Both the position numbers and the translations under genes were made by a program. Of a DNA stretch of 64,000 nucleotides, positions 38,802 through 50,013 are shown piece after piece. Source of the DNA: Tethya wilhelma (Eukaryota > Porifera > Demospongiae > Tethyida > Tethyidae); the NCBI GenBank assembly GCA_964030475.1, contig CAXIPT010000009.1, forward strand, positions 4,640,433-4,704,432. The letters run 5' to 3'. The notes beneath the pieces were generated by a model. It searched no databases. It saw only the letters and a list, made by a program, of their open reading frames with translations, and was not told where the DNA came from. Position 1 is the stretch's first letter. Each line of letters starts with the position of its first letter.

Positions 38802-40710
38802 CTGATGACAATGATCCCTCGGCAAGCCGCAGCTTGTCCAGGTCCCAAGAGGATGAGGTAACCAGGGAAGGTCTCTCGACGAGCCATGGCTCAGCCGTCT
38901 CGCTTGAGGATACCAGCTCAGATGAAGACATTCAAGAATCACCTTGCTCTGAATGTAAGCAAACACATTGTCATAAAATACATACATTTGTATACTTACA
39001 TACTCTAATTTAGCTGATGACAACAACCCCTCAGCAAGCCGCAGTTCGTCCAGGTCCCAAGAGGATGAGGTGACCAGGGAAGGTCCATCGACGAGCCGCA
39101 GCTCGGCCTTCTTGTTTAAACTTCCCCGCCCACATGCCATCTCAGATGAAGACGCTCAGACTTACTCTGAATGTAAGCAAACACAATGTCGTTATAAAAT
39201 GCATACTAGCATACTCTTATTCAGCTGATGACAATGAAAGCCTCAGCTCGTCCAGGTCCAAAGAGGATGAGGTGACCAGGAAAGGTCTCTCGACAAGCCA
39301 CGGCTCAGCCTTCTCACTCCACCTGGATGTCAGTTCAGATGGAGACACTCAGGAAACGCAAGGTGATACTCACTCTGAATGTAAGCAAACACAATGTTGT
39401 TACAAAATGGGTACATTTGCATACTTATGTACTCTTATTCAGGTGATGAGGAGGATGATCATAGCTTTCACTCTAAATGTAAGCAAACATTATAAAATGC
39501 GTACACAATTCCAGCTGATGATAAATAAAACATTTTAAAATAATTATACACTTACCCAGCCCAATCTGTCCATGTTGGAGGTGATGACGACGACAGTCAC
39601 TTTGACCATAAGCAAATACATCTAGCACTTGTACCAAAAAGTTGTTTATAGCTAAGACTGATGTTATGTCTTTATGGTAGTTGGAAACTTGATATCCTTT
39701 TTTTCGACGGAGGCAGAGGAGGCCAAGTAAAAAAGTAAGCTGGTTCATTTCAAGGCATTCTTTCACAATAATGGTGGTGGGGTAACTTGGCAAAGAATGT
39801 CAATCGAGCCTCACACGATGTAGCCTTACCCTCAACTTCCCATTCAGGAAAGGAGAGTGATGAAGAGGTGAAGGTGAAAGGTCCCTCGGCTAGCCGCAGC
39901 TCGTCCAGGTCCCATGAGGATGAGGTGACAAGGGAAGGTCCCTCGACGAGCCGCGCCTCGACCTTCTCGCTTCGATTTCCCCACCATGTTGCCAGCTCGG
40001 ATGAGGACACTCCTCCTAGCCTGGAACCGCCTCGTCGTCGTCGTCGGGCTCGTTTCTTGGAGTCAGACTCAGAGTGGAGAGGAAAGTAATCTGTTGATGT
40101 GTGTGTGTGTGTGTGTGTGTGGTAAATTTGACATTTAAAAGGGGTAGAAACTGTCATCATTTAAAGGTGTGATTATTGGGTGACTATGATTATAGATGAC
40201 ACATCTTGGAAGGGGAAGGGTAAGAGGATCAGACCCCCCTCTCCAGATGAAGGTATGTCAGTATGCACATCCCAAAAGTATGATTAAACTTTATAGATGC
40301 TTCCTTCTTGGTAGACGACGAGTTTGTTCCTCGTCAGAAAGGGAGGAGAGTGGGTCCTCCTAAGTGTCAATCGAGCCATGCGTAAACAATAATTCTATGG
40401 TCTAGCCCTAGATGCACCTTCCAAGAGGAAGGCCAGACAGAGAAGATCCCCCTCTCCAGAAGATCGAGGTACGTTAGTATTCACATCCTAAATGTATGAT
40501 TGAACTTTGTAAATGCTTCCTTGGTAGATGGCAAGTGTCGTCCCAAAAGGAGGAGAGGGATTAATTCAAACATACAGTGTAGTAATTTCGGTAAATAACT
40601 GTTGCAAAGCCGATAAATCTGGCTGGTTATTCTGCAGCGGGAAAGGGCCTATCCCAGGATCCCATCGTAATCGATGAGGGTATCGATTCGGACAAGGATA
40701 GGTTAAAGTA
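38802..40710 (+). CDS. Tandem exon array encoding Ser/Arg/Asp/Glu-rich repeats (upstream part of zinc-finger recombinase locus)
   Basis: Blocks bounded by TTCAG/TTTAG acceptors and a conserved GTAAGCAAACA donor: 38802-38954 (153 nt), 39014-39172 (159), 39225-39380 (156), 39443-39478 (36); all phase 1 and multiples of three. Each reads SDDNxxSASRSSSRSQEDE then VTREGLSTS-like. A related block lies at 39848-40088, and two further small exon types are duplicated as pairs: 57-nt exons at 40196-40252 and 40412-40468 (GKGKRIRPPSPDE and RKARQRRSPSPEDR), each followed by a second basic block. The product would be a disordered, acidic-and-SR-rich region placed before the C2H2/recombinase frame. A start exon was not found. 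Function unknown. Confidence 0.5.
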
Positions 40711-40732
40711 ATTTCTTTTGAAGCGACCCTGC

Positions 40733-42073
40733 ATGCTAGACGTTTTCTTGCTAAATACACGTAAAAAAACAACACTAAGTTTAGCCATGGGTTTTCAGGT
40801 AAAAATAGGCCTCCACTTCACCACAAACTTCACTTTGCCTACAGACACCACCACCAGCAGGACCAAGAAGTGGGCACCCGGTAAACGGAGGCTGAAAGGG
40901 TGCCCTATCAAAGGCTGTCGGTCCACAAAGGGTCTGGCGAAACTCTCTAACCACCTCAAGACCCAGCACCCTAACCTAACCCCTCAAGAGCATGCCAAGG
41001 CACTGGGCAATGCCGTAGTCGTGACCAAGAACTATCGGCCCCAGGTAAGGGCTCAGGTTACCCTCGAGTCCGTAATCTGTGAGCCCGAGAGAGTGGCCCA
41101 GGCCAAAGCAAGATCATTAAAGCCTGGGACCTGGGTTCTTTCTCCGAGAGCCACCCATCTCTGGTCCGATTCCGGGATTGGCTCCAAGAAATCGACGGAA
41201 GGAACAAGAGTACAAGAACGGCGAGGGCCATGCATGGCTGCGGACGTGTCAAAATTCCTGCATTTCTCCAATCCGAGAAAGGTGGACTTTACGCATGTTT
41301 TGTCCAGGAGCTCCATTTTGTCATATATGGAGTTCCTGGACAAAATAGCATTAATTGGACCCGATGGCAGGGCCACCAAGCTCGGCAACATAGCTTATGC
41401 GGTCAAATTCACCCAAAGTGGCTTTCCTGAGTGGCCCTATGAGCAGACAAAAATCCTCGACTCGATCAATGAGTGGAAGAGCACCCTCTATCAGGAGAGG
41501 CGACAGAAGGCTAGAAAGTTACTCGAGGAAGCCACCCTCGATCCGGAGACTGCCGACCTGGCGAAAGTGAATGCCATCCTAGAAAATGAGGCCATGTGGT
41601 CTCACCTTCGCCAGGTAATGGCAAGCTGCAGGCTGGGCTCCACAGTCAGCCAAGAAGACTTGAAGCTAGCGATGGGGGCCGTGTTCGTCGCTGTCCTGTT
41701 CGGGTCCTCTCAAAGACCCGGGGCAGTAGCGAATGCAACCCTCTTTGAATTCAGGAGGGGCAAGATCGAGAGTGGAAACCTTGTCATAAGCGCCAGCGAC
41801 CACAAGACTGGCATGCTGGGCTCCACCAGGCTTATTTTTGAGCCGGAGCTGGCAGAGAGGCTGAGGGAATACATCGAGTTGATCAGGCCCGACCAAGTTG
41901 GCGAGAAGAATGTAAAGGAGCTGTTCGTGAGGGAAGGTGGGAAGGCTGTGACACAGGTTAGCCAACTGATGGCAACCATGGGGAGGCGGTTTGGTTTTGA
42001 TCCCATCAAGGCCACAAAGAACCGGAAGAAACATGCCACCGCTGCGGCTCATACAACAAGACAAACTGCTTAG
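40733..42073 (+). pseudogene. C2H2 zinc finger plus tyrosine-recombinase-like protein, C-terminally truncated
   Basis: Open frame of about 446 codons. A Lys/Arg-rich start leads to a C2H2 finger (CPIKGCRSTKGLAKLSNHLK ending TQH; C-x4-C-x12-H-x4-H), a helical core-binding-like region (FLHFSNPRKVDF...SSILSYMEFLD) and a catalytic-like region with SSQRPGAV (first Arg) and SDHKTG (Lys). It stops after KKHATAAAHTTRQTA, before the HxxR and Tyr motifs are complete. Between about 41110 and 41235 the better coding reading is in another frame (VRFRDWLQEIDGRN), so two compensating indels kept the frame open. The 3' break abuts a Tc1-type fragment. GC content is higher than its neighbours. The upstream Ser-rich exon array may belong to it; the first exon may be spliced at the TTTTCAG near 40798. 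Confidence 0.7.
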
Positions 42074-42485
42074 AGAGCATCTGTGTATAGCTCTGATATG
42101 TTTGTATTCGTTGACAAAACTGGAGCCGACAGAAGAAATAGATTGAGAAAGTATGGGTACAGTATTCGTGGAAAGCCAGCCAAGAACCAGACATTACTAA
42201 TTAGAGGTGATGGCATTTCAGCAGTGGCATGCATGTCTGTTACTGAGTTAATGGATGTAAAAACATTTCATGGAACAGCAAATGGTGAATTGTTTTATGA
42301 ATTTGTATAAACCCATCTGCTACCTGCCTTATAATGGTAGCAATCCACATTGAGTGGTTGTATTAGACATCACCTAGCTGAAGTATCAAAGTCTATTCTT
42401 GAAGTTTCTAGAACATGTATTATTCCTTCCACCATATTCACCTGATTACGACCCAATTGAAGAGCTAAGTAAAATAGACTTTAAA
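42064..42485 (+). pseudogene. Tc1/IS630-type DDE transposase fragment
   Basis: Reads MFVFVDKTGADRRNRLRKYG (first Asp), YSIRGKPAKN, ISAVACMSV, GTANGELFYEFV, a stop, then in other frames VVVLD (second Asp) and VLFLPPYSPDYDPIEE (Glu region). This order and the LPPYSPDxxPIEE box are diagnostic of the IS630/Tc1/mariner superfamily. The N-terminal helix-turn-helix half is missing and there are stops and frameshifts. It starts exactly where the recombinase frame ends. Confidence 0.85.
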
Positions 42486-43510
42486 ATCAGCTGAAGCTGC
42501 TTTGATGCATATGGACACAGAAACACTTTTATTTAATTGTAATCACAGAGAATGACTGCCTAGGATGGATAGACCACAGTGAAATATATACATGAACATT
42601 AATTAATTTTGCAATTGTACCAGAAATTAGCTGAACTTTTAATCATAACAATTATTTGTACAATGTCATGCTGTTGATAACTCTGTACTAGTTAAATTGA
42701 CAAAGAAACGATAGGATGTTTGTTTTCTGTTCGGAAAATTCCTTCTCACTAAGAATACCATCATCAAACAATTGCTGAATGTATCGCAACTGTTCATAAT
42801 TTTTCAGATACTCCAACTGATCCTGATCAGTTGACATGTTACAACTATTAGAAGGTTTACCCGACACAGCTGAAGCAAATGCAACAGCAGCTCCAGTTAA
42901 TGCCTCAGGTAATGTTTCCTTGCGCTTTTTAGGCTCAAAACCATTAAAGACAGGCAGATTTGGAGGAAATACTGTGCTGCTCACTACATATGCACCTAGA
43001 AGTTTGGGTATATCCCATTTTGAAACATGTTTCTCAACCAATGTCTTGTAAACATCATCATGTTACCAGAAATGCTCCATACAACAGTGGACATGTACGG
43101 AACGCCCACTACTTGAATATGCAAATTTTATGAATACTGATTAGTTTTGCGTAAAAGCAGATCAGCCTCCACTTCTCTCACTTGAATGGATGAAAGAAAG
43201 AGCTACTAAGCAAGAATCAACTGTGAAACTCATCACTAGCTAGTGAATAGACTCGATCTGGTATTATAGCAATTTTGCTGATTCAGCACTGTTGAATTTG
43301 TGATGATGTCATTGCTATTTAATGTGCAAAAACTAATTTTTACCTAAAAATAGGGACACTTCTCTACGTAATACAGTGGATGTAGCCATTAATAGCTATC
43401 TTAGTTCTCTTTAATTCTGAAATGGGAGGTGGTCTAGCAAATGTGAAATATTGAAATTTGAAGACAGCTGGTCTGGCAGTTTTGAATATTGGGAGAGCGT
43501 GTGTTTTTAA

Positions 43511-45750
43511 TGGGGGGCTGACATGAAAAACTGAAAAAATTATTTTTTGGTATCAAACTGTAGCTCAGGTGATGTACATTTGGAATATCAGGCTTGTTTT
43601 TTTTTATTGCAAGTCTACAGTGGACAATAACCCCAAGAATTGAGCTAAAAAATCATTGCAAAATGAGATTGCAATGATATGGGCGGGGTTTACGTGTGAC
43701 GTCACGGGGGGAACGAGTTCAGCCCAAAGAAGCACAAAGCATAGCCTGGTTGCTGTTTTCTAGCCCCCATAGTGAAGCGCTGAGTTGCTGCAGGATGTTC
43801 TAACACACATTGTGAAGATGTCAGTCTTTTTAAGTTCCCAAAGATCCTGTTATACGTTGCAAATGGGCAAAAAAATACAGAGAACAAGAGAAAATTGGTC
43901 AGGTCCAGCCTGAGACCATTTTGAGGTTGCCTGACTTCTCTGATCAGATCTGAGGGGCATGCAGAAGAGAAGAAGACATAAATCTGATGCCATTCCAACT
44001 ATATTCCAGAGGTCCACCAAGTATCTAGTGCAAGACCAAGTTTTAAGAAGGCTTAGCCTGTTGGTACTGACTTCAGTTATTGAAAGAGATCATCAAGCAG
44101 GCCACCAATATCCATGATGGTTCAAAGCCAAATAGTGGCAGACTCAGAGCTGCTTATGAAGAGAGAGAGAGAGGGTAAGCCTAGTAGATCTTGCAATCCA
44201 TGTATACAGTTAGACAGCATTCAATTTTCAAGCTGGTATTACTGTGACCGTGCATGTCTACTACTAGAAACTAACTGGATTACTGGATCGTGAACTACAA
44301 CCCGCACAAGAGACAAGTATAGCATCTGAGGAAGCAGCATCCCAGCATACTGGAGTTTAAGTTACCCCAGAAAGGAAGTTTCAAACCAGCAGCAGGACAA
44401 AATTAAATCAGTTTTGTTGGTATGTGAAGCGTGACGTACTTGGCATTATATTGAAAAATTTTTTGTTATAATATACAATTTACAGTCAGTGCTCCACTCT
44501 AACAGACACAGTATTCATTACTTATAGGTCTGTAGGTAAAAATTAAGCCAGATGTGCTTTCTGTTGCAGAATACGTTAATGTACCTAATATGAAAGCAAC
44601 CATTAGACAATGTACAAAGGGAATAAACCACTAAGGTGACCCCAGCTCCTCTCAGTATAGCTAGCCAGTAGGAGGGACCTCAGGTTGATAAGCCTACTGC
44701 TATCAAAAGTCATGACATTAAATATTATCAGATTCTCATTTGAACAATGTGGGCCATTGTTCAAGTTGTGAGACATGTTTGGATGTTCAGTTACGTTAGT
44801 GGTGGCTGGGTACAGTGAATCCAATATATAGCCCATCAGTAGCTAGATATTTTTGAGACAGCACAACTATATGGCTTGTTCTGTCCTTCCTAACTACCTC
44901 CAGCAGAGTAGGTTAGCTGTCAGTAAGCAGTAAACCTGTAAAGATAATGAAAAGCAGTTAGTAAATTAATGTACAATAGCTATAAACTATTTTGGTTAAC
45001 TCACTCATGTCAGGGTCACCACAATCACAAATATCGGTAGGTGAAGAAGCAACTTTGTATAACCCAAACATTAAGGCATACAGCACCAAACACCTCATGT
45101 TCAATTATACAATTGCCTGTATCTGATTCAGCTTCCATCTTGTCACAGAGATTATTTTTTGCAGCACAGACAGTTGACATTGTACTGAACACAGTGCCCG
45201 GACCATGCTGCCACCTGAGCTACAATTGCCAACATAAAATTAATACTTATAAACAAAAGGTATGAAAATTATAGCTGATACACTCACCAATCAGTGCTTC
45301 CTAGCCTATCCTGTCTTGCATCTTCGTCAGATGAATCTCCAGTCTCCACAGCTGCTCCCACTTTGAAGTATCAATTCTGTGTGAGCTTCCATCACTATCT
45401 GAAGCACTGACTTGGCTTTCAAAGAATAACCAAGGCTCAAAACATTACAGTTTGCACTGAATCATCGTTGTTGTTGTCAATAGCAGAGCTGTGGCTCGAG
45501 GAAGAGCTGTGTTCAGCCATTAGTTAGCTACTAAACACGTAGAAACGTTTCCCCCATGACGTCACATAGTAGCTCCACCCAAACAGGAAATACAGAAATT
45601 TGCCTTTCCAGGTGGATTCAGCTCACCTCAAATCATGCAAGTTTTTACTGCTTTAGAATTTTTTGTGATTTTTTTGACTATTTTTCCTCTAACTTACACC
45701 ACCTAAAGTACATTTTGGTGAAAAAAAATTTTTTGCATGTCAGCCCCCTT
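43511..45750. mobile_element. Kolobok-like DNA transposon, 2240 bp, TTAA target duplication
   Basis: Flanked by TTAA (43507-43510 and 45751-45754). Inverted ends: TGGGGGGCTGACATG at the left; read inward from the right, AAGGGGGCTGACATG. Subterminal inverted similarity includes GTGACGTCACGGGGGGAACG (near 43697) against its counterpart near 45556. The uninterrupted site is present at 47071-47090 in the neighbouring duplicate. A decayed THAP finger lies inside. TTAA duplication, G-rich ends and THAP together define the Kolobok superfamily; the DDE catalytic part was not recognised. Confidence 0.85.
43740..44010 (+). pseudogene. Decayed THAP zinc-finger domain of the Kolobok-like element
   Basis: Across frames: CSNTHCEDVSLFKFPKDP, then CKWAKKIQRTRENWSGP, then KSDAIPTIFQRS. 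THAP fingers show C-x2-4-C, a FPxDP-x6-W stretch and a terminal AVPTIF box in this order, and these are the pieces seen. The later C-x2-H pair is corrupted. Two or more frameshifts and stops. In intact elements this finger binds the transposon ends. Confidence 0.72.
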
Positions 45751-46452
45751 TTAAAAATCAGTACCTCTGGTAGCTGTCAGTTTTCAGTGAATACAGATTG
45801 TTGTGACTATGATTAAAGAATTGTGAAAGTGCTGGCTACTTGCACTCGCTCACCATAGGCTTATTAGTCCACACTTAAGATACATTGATTCAAGATCTTC
45901 AGATACAACCAACCATATTTTAGGTTGTTGAGATCCCTCAAAATAGCCAACACTAAAGTCTATAGTCTTTGGAACACATGCAATCCAAGAACTGACTCAA
46001 ACTTTTCTGAGAAATTATTTAAGTGGCGTACACTGGCATTGGTAGGATTAATAATTTTTACCTTATAACTGTAGCTATGATGTGATGACCGTACTGTAGA
46101 TGATGACTGGCCATGAGTAGCACTGGCACCAGTCTGAGTCTGAGATAGCGTCTGGGTTAGAACTGTTGACCCTCCAATCACTAATTGTCCCACATGTGGT
46201 CCATGTCCAGTGAGAACTCTTTGAAGTTGCTGTATATCACTGGCTTGCATAATTCTTCAGATCTATACCTAGGCTAGCTGGCTCTTGGCATGCATTAGTA
46301 ACGTGGTCACATGACCATTTGCATGACTAGCACATTTTTGAGATCTTATTGGTCAAAATGTTGACATCCACTTTTAACTTCATTTTGCAAGATCAACTAA
46401 AACCACTCTACAACCTTGAATTAAGCATCAGCATTCTTTGGCGCAATCTCAG

Positions 46453-46873
46453 TTTTTGCAGAGTTATTCGCGTGAATATTTGTATTGCGCTAATGGGCCA
46501 TCCGTGCCATTCCTATGTACCCAGTACCAGGGGCATACCTAGCATAGGGCTGAGCGGGCTCGAGCCCCCCCTTTCGAGCTCACCGGAAGTGTAGATTATT
46601 ATTAATTATTAGTTGCAATATAGCGCAAAAACTACTAAAAGCTAAGAAAATATATGAAAAAAATCACAGGGCAACTCTTGTTGACCTAAAAATTAACGTT
46701 TCTAGTGCTTTCCACAAGCTATAAGGCCCATAAACTTGCCTAGTTTTGATCGCTACGGCAATTACAGCCTAGAGGTCAAAGGTCAAATAATTGATCACGT
46801 GCACAAAAAAGTGGGCGTAGCTGCTCGGCTTCTTCTTCTGCAAAATCCTGGGTACGCCCCTGGTACTGGGAAT
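46453..46873 (-). mobile_element. R3 fragment at a duplication junction, split by a MITE
   Basis: Reverse R3 5' end (GAGTTATTCGCGTGAATATT ... CCATTCCTATGTACCCAGTAC | GTACTGGGAAT) lying exactly between the two copies of the 0.9-kb duplicated segment. It is interrupted at its palindrome by 46528-46862. Confidence 0.75.
46528..46862. mobile_element. 335-bp MITE with CAGGGGC termini (hAT-like)
   Basis: Inverted ends CAGGGGCATACCTAG and, from the right, CAGGGGCGTACCCAGG. GTAC stands on both sides, but the target is itself a palindrome so the length of the duplication is uncertain. CAGGGG termini are typical of hAT elements. No transposase. Confidence 0.75.
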
Positions 46874-47775
46874 GCAAAAACTAATTTTTACCTAAATATA
46901 GAGACACTTCTCTACGTAATACAGTGGATGTATCCCTAAATAGCTATCTTAGTTCTCTTTAATTCTGAAATGGGAGGTGGTCTAGCAATAATTATTAGTA
47001 GTTGTGAAATATTGAAATTTGAAGAGAGCTGGTCTGCATGGCAGTTTTGAACAGTTTTGCCTATTGGGAGAGCGTGTGTTTTTAAAAATCAGTACCTCTG
47101 GTAGCTATCAGTTTTCAGTGAATACAGATTGTTGTGACTATGATTAAAGAATTGTGAAGCGTGCTGGCTACTTGCACTTGTTCACCATAGGCTTATTAGT
47201 CCACACTTAAGATATACATTGATTCAAGATCTTCAGATCCAACCAACCACATTTTAGTTTGTTGAGATCCCTCAAAATAGCCAACACTAAAGTCTATAGT
47301 CCTTGGGACACACGCAATCCAAGAACTGACTCAAATTTTTCTGAGAAATTATGTGGCGTACACTGGCATTACTTTTTTGGTAGGATTAATAATTTTTACC
47401 TTATAACAGTAGCTATGATGTGATGACCGTACTGTAGATGATGACTGGCCATGAGTAGCACTGGCACCAGTCTGAGTCTGAGATAGCGTCTGGGTTGGAA
47501 CTGTTGACCCTCCAATCACTAATTGTCCCACATGTGGTCCATGTCCAGTGAGAACTCTTTGAAGTTGCTGTATATCACTGGCTTGCATAATTCTTCAGAT
47601 CTATACCTAAGGCTAGCCGGCTCTTGGCACGCATTAGCACATGACCATTTGCATGACTAGCACATTCTCGAGATCTTATTGGTCAAAAGTTGACATCCGC
47701 TTTTAACCTTATTTTGCAAGATCAACTAAAACTGCTGTACAACCGCGAATTAAGCATCAGCATTCTTTGGTGCAA
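46874..47775. repeat. Second copy of the 0.9-kb segment (duplicate of 43323-43510 plus 45755-46452)
   Basis: Carries exons 1 and 2 of the SHOCT-tailed gene (47588-47403 and about 47330-47190, minus strand) and the empty TTAA site at 47082-47085. It runs into the BEL/Pao remnant, whose first bases are also in the other copy (46349-46452), so the duplication happened after the BEL insertion. Confidence 0.85.
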
Positions 47776-49545
47776 AGGACCCAACTTTCTGAGCATGGAA
47801 CCTACTGTTGAGTACACCAAAGAAGCTATGCCAGATGATTGCATTGATGAACTCAAGGCAAGTGAACTGAAAGCCTACCTTGGCCTGTTGAGTGCCAAGG
47901 CCAGTTGCATTGGCAACATACTAGTAGTGGAGAAATTTGGCAGCTTACACTGTCTGGTAGCAGTGCTCACAATTGTTTTGAAGTTTTGCAGTAGCCTTAA
48001 AAGGCAAACAAGCAACAAGAAACTTACCAGATTTGATAGTATTGAACGCCAAGTTGCGGAGAAGATGTTGATATCTGATGCACAGTCATGTCTGACAAAC
48101 CAAGTGGGATTTGAGCAGCAGTTGATGCTCGATAAAGATGGGCTAATGAGATGCCAAGGGAGGATCGGAGAATCTTCCCTAGAGTATGCAGCAAAGTATC
48201 CAATCATTTTGCCGCAAGATCAATTGACAAAGCTATACATATTGGATGCCCTGCTAGAGTACTCCACAATGGAACCAAGGAACCCATGAGTACATGATAA
48301 CAACAAAAAAATTAGGTATAAGTCTTCTTAAGAAGTAAAAATGCCTGGTTTGCATCCTACAGTATACACCAACTTTATAGCTATACTTTTGCTATAAGTT
48401 TTACTCAAAAAACACACATTTTCATTGAACAGGTATCCCAGAATACACAAGGTATGTAGTCACAACAGTGACAGCTTGAACATAACCTTATACAGTCAAA
48501 ACTGTGGTTGAGTTGATATCAAGATTCTGGATAGTCCGTGGGCGAAGTACAGTCAGGAGTATACTGAGACACTGTACAACTTGCAAGAAATATGAAGGGA
48601 AGCACCACAACCACCACTTCCTTCATTTAAGAGTTCAAGAATCCCCTCCATTCTCCCATACTGGAGTGGATTTCACCGGCCCACTGTATGTGAAATTTGG
48701 TGATGGAAAACAGAGCAAAGTGTGGATTGCATTGTATATGTGCTGTGTCACTAGAGCTGTACATCTTGACCTCGTCCCTGATATGTCTGCTTCCACATTC
48801 ATCAGAAGCTTTAAGAGGTTTGCCGCAAGAAGAGGATTACCTGGCAAGACATTAGGTTATCGTTATCGGTTAAAGGTTATCGAGACAGTGTTTACTAGTA
48901 ATGAAATGCAGACTCACTTTGTTAACGTTGGTACCAAGAGGATCTTCAACGTACCCAAGGCCCCATGGTGGGGAGGGCTCTTCATACGTTTGGTGAGATC
49001 TGTGAAAAGATGCCAGAGGAAGACAATCGGCACTACATATGAGCTGCTGACTGTCCTCACTGAAGTAGAAATGGTCCTGAACTCAACACCTCTCACATGT
49101 ATTGCTGCCGATGATCTTGAGGAGCCGCTAAAGGTAATGTTAAGATGGCGGGCTTTGTACCAGACTTCATTGATATCGATGATAATGAGATCTATGAAGT
49201 GGATCCGATTGTTCTCAATAATTCTTAACATTACCTTAAATGCATTCTGGAAGCGATGGCAGAAAGAGTACCTGATGGACCTAAGAGAGATGCATCGCTG
49301 CCCACGACAGTGGTAGTGCTTAAATGGCAGAAGATGACATGTTGTTGTCCATGACGATAACCTACCAAGAAGTTCATGGAAACTGGGATGTATTGAGAGA
49401 GTTCTTCCAGGGTCCGATGGAGATCGATGTAAGAGCTGCTGTAGTCCGAATTAGAAACACAACTCGGTCTAAGACACTTGAAAGACCCATTCAGCGATTG
49501 TACCCACTAGAAGTGAAGCAAGTCTGTGAAAATGAAGGATAACCA
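47690..49545 (+). pseudogene. BEL/Pao LTR-retrotransposon pol remnant (integrase region)
   Basis: Three broken frames: 47690-48289 (region before the integrase), 48504-49316 (integrase with FWIVRGRSTVRSILRHC and CTTCKK zinc-binding pair, HTGVDFTGPLYVK with the first catalytic Asp, CCVTRAVHLDLVPD, KAPWWGGLF) and 49324-49542 (C-terminal domain ending RPIQRLYPLEV). The second catalytic Asp region is deleted or frame-shifted near 48850. Gag, protease and most of reverse transcriptase are absent. Family call rests on the HTGVDFxGPLY and PWWGGLFxRxVRSVKR boxes, characteristic of BEL/Pao. Confidence 0.85.
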
Positions 49546-49826
49546 ATATTCAGCAGAATCGAGTACAACCCCAACTGATTCTGACCTAGCTGTAGTGGCA
49601 GTGGATTGACCTCAGAGGCCTAAGAGATGTGCCGCACAACACAGAATTTGCCACAGGCTGTAACTGAATTTGAACTTAAGAACTGAAAATGTGATTTCAA
49701 GATTGAGCTAAGTAAACTTGTAATTATTAAACAGAATATTGTATGTAATTTAGTGTAATTGTGCTATCGTAGAGACTCATTGTTAAGTTTTGTTACGACC
49801 CATCATATGTTGGTCAAGATGGGGAG

Positions 49827-49978
49827 TGTTGTGGACTTATGCAACTTTACTTATTGTACTTTATGGATTATATCATTGTAATCACGTGTATAGTTGAATA
49901 AAGGTTCGTGATTGTGGCAGCTACGTGAGCAGGCGGTCTGAGTATAAATCCATATCCATCCCATGTCTAATGTCAACA
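49827..49978 (+). repeat. Candidate 3' LTR of the BEL/Pao remnant
   Basis: After a purine tract (GATGGGGAG) a 152-bp block starts TGTTGTGG and ends GTCAACA, with a polyadenylation signal AATAAA near 49898. TG...CA ends and position 280 bp after pol fit a short LTR. No second LTR was found in the window. Confidence 0.5.
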
Positions 49979-50013
49979 GAATTGTCACAGACAGTAGAAC
50001 GGCACAAGAGTCG

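Larger units (their letters stand above)
42688..46250 (-). pseudogene. SHOCT-tailed hypothetical gene, interrupted by a Kolobok-like element
   Basis: Three minus-strand blocks in order: 46250-46062 (MQASDIQQLQRVLTGHGPHV, then HSYSYK at a GTAAAAATT donor), 45976-45850 (WIACVPKTIDFSVGYFEGSQ...DLESMYLKCGLISLW) and 43062-42700 (DDVYKTLVEKHVSKWDIPKL...FNGFEPKKRKETLPEALTGA, ending LKNYEQLRYIQQLFDDGILS and EKEFSEQK). The C-terminal block resembles a SHOCT (short C-terminal) motif. From memory, related proteins are multi-copy in sponges and cnidarians. A TAA just upstream of the third block and a 2.24-kb insertion between blocks 2 and 3 argue for a dead or damaged copy. Function unknown. Confidence 0.6.
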
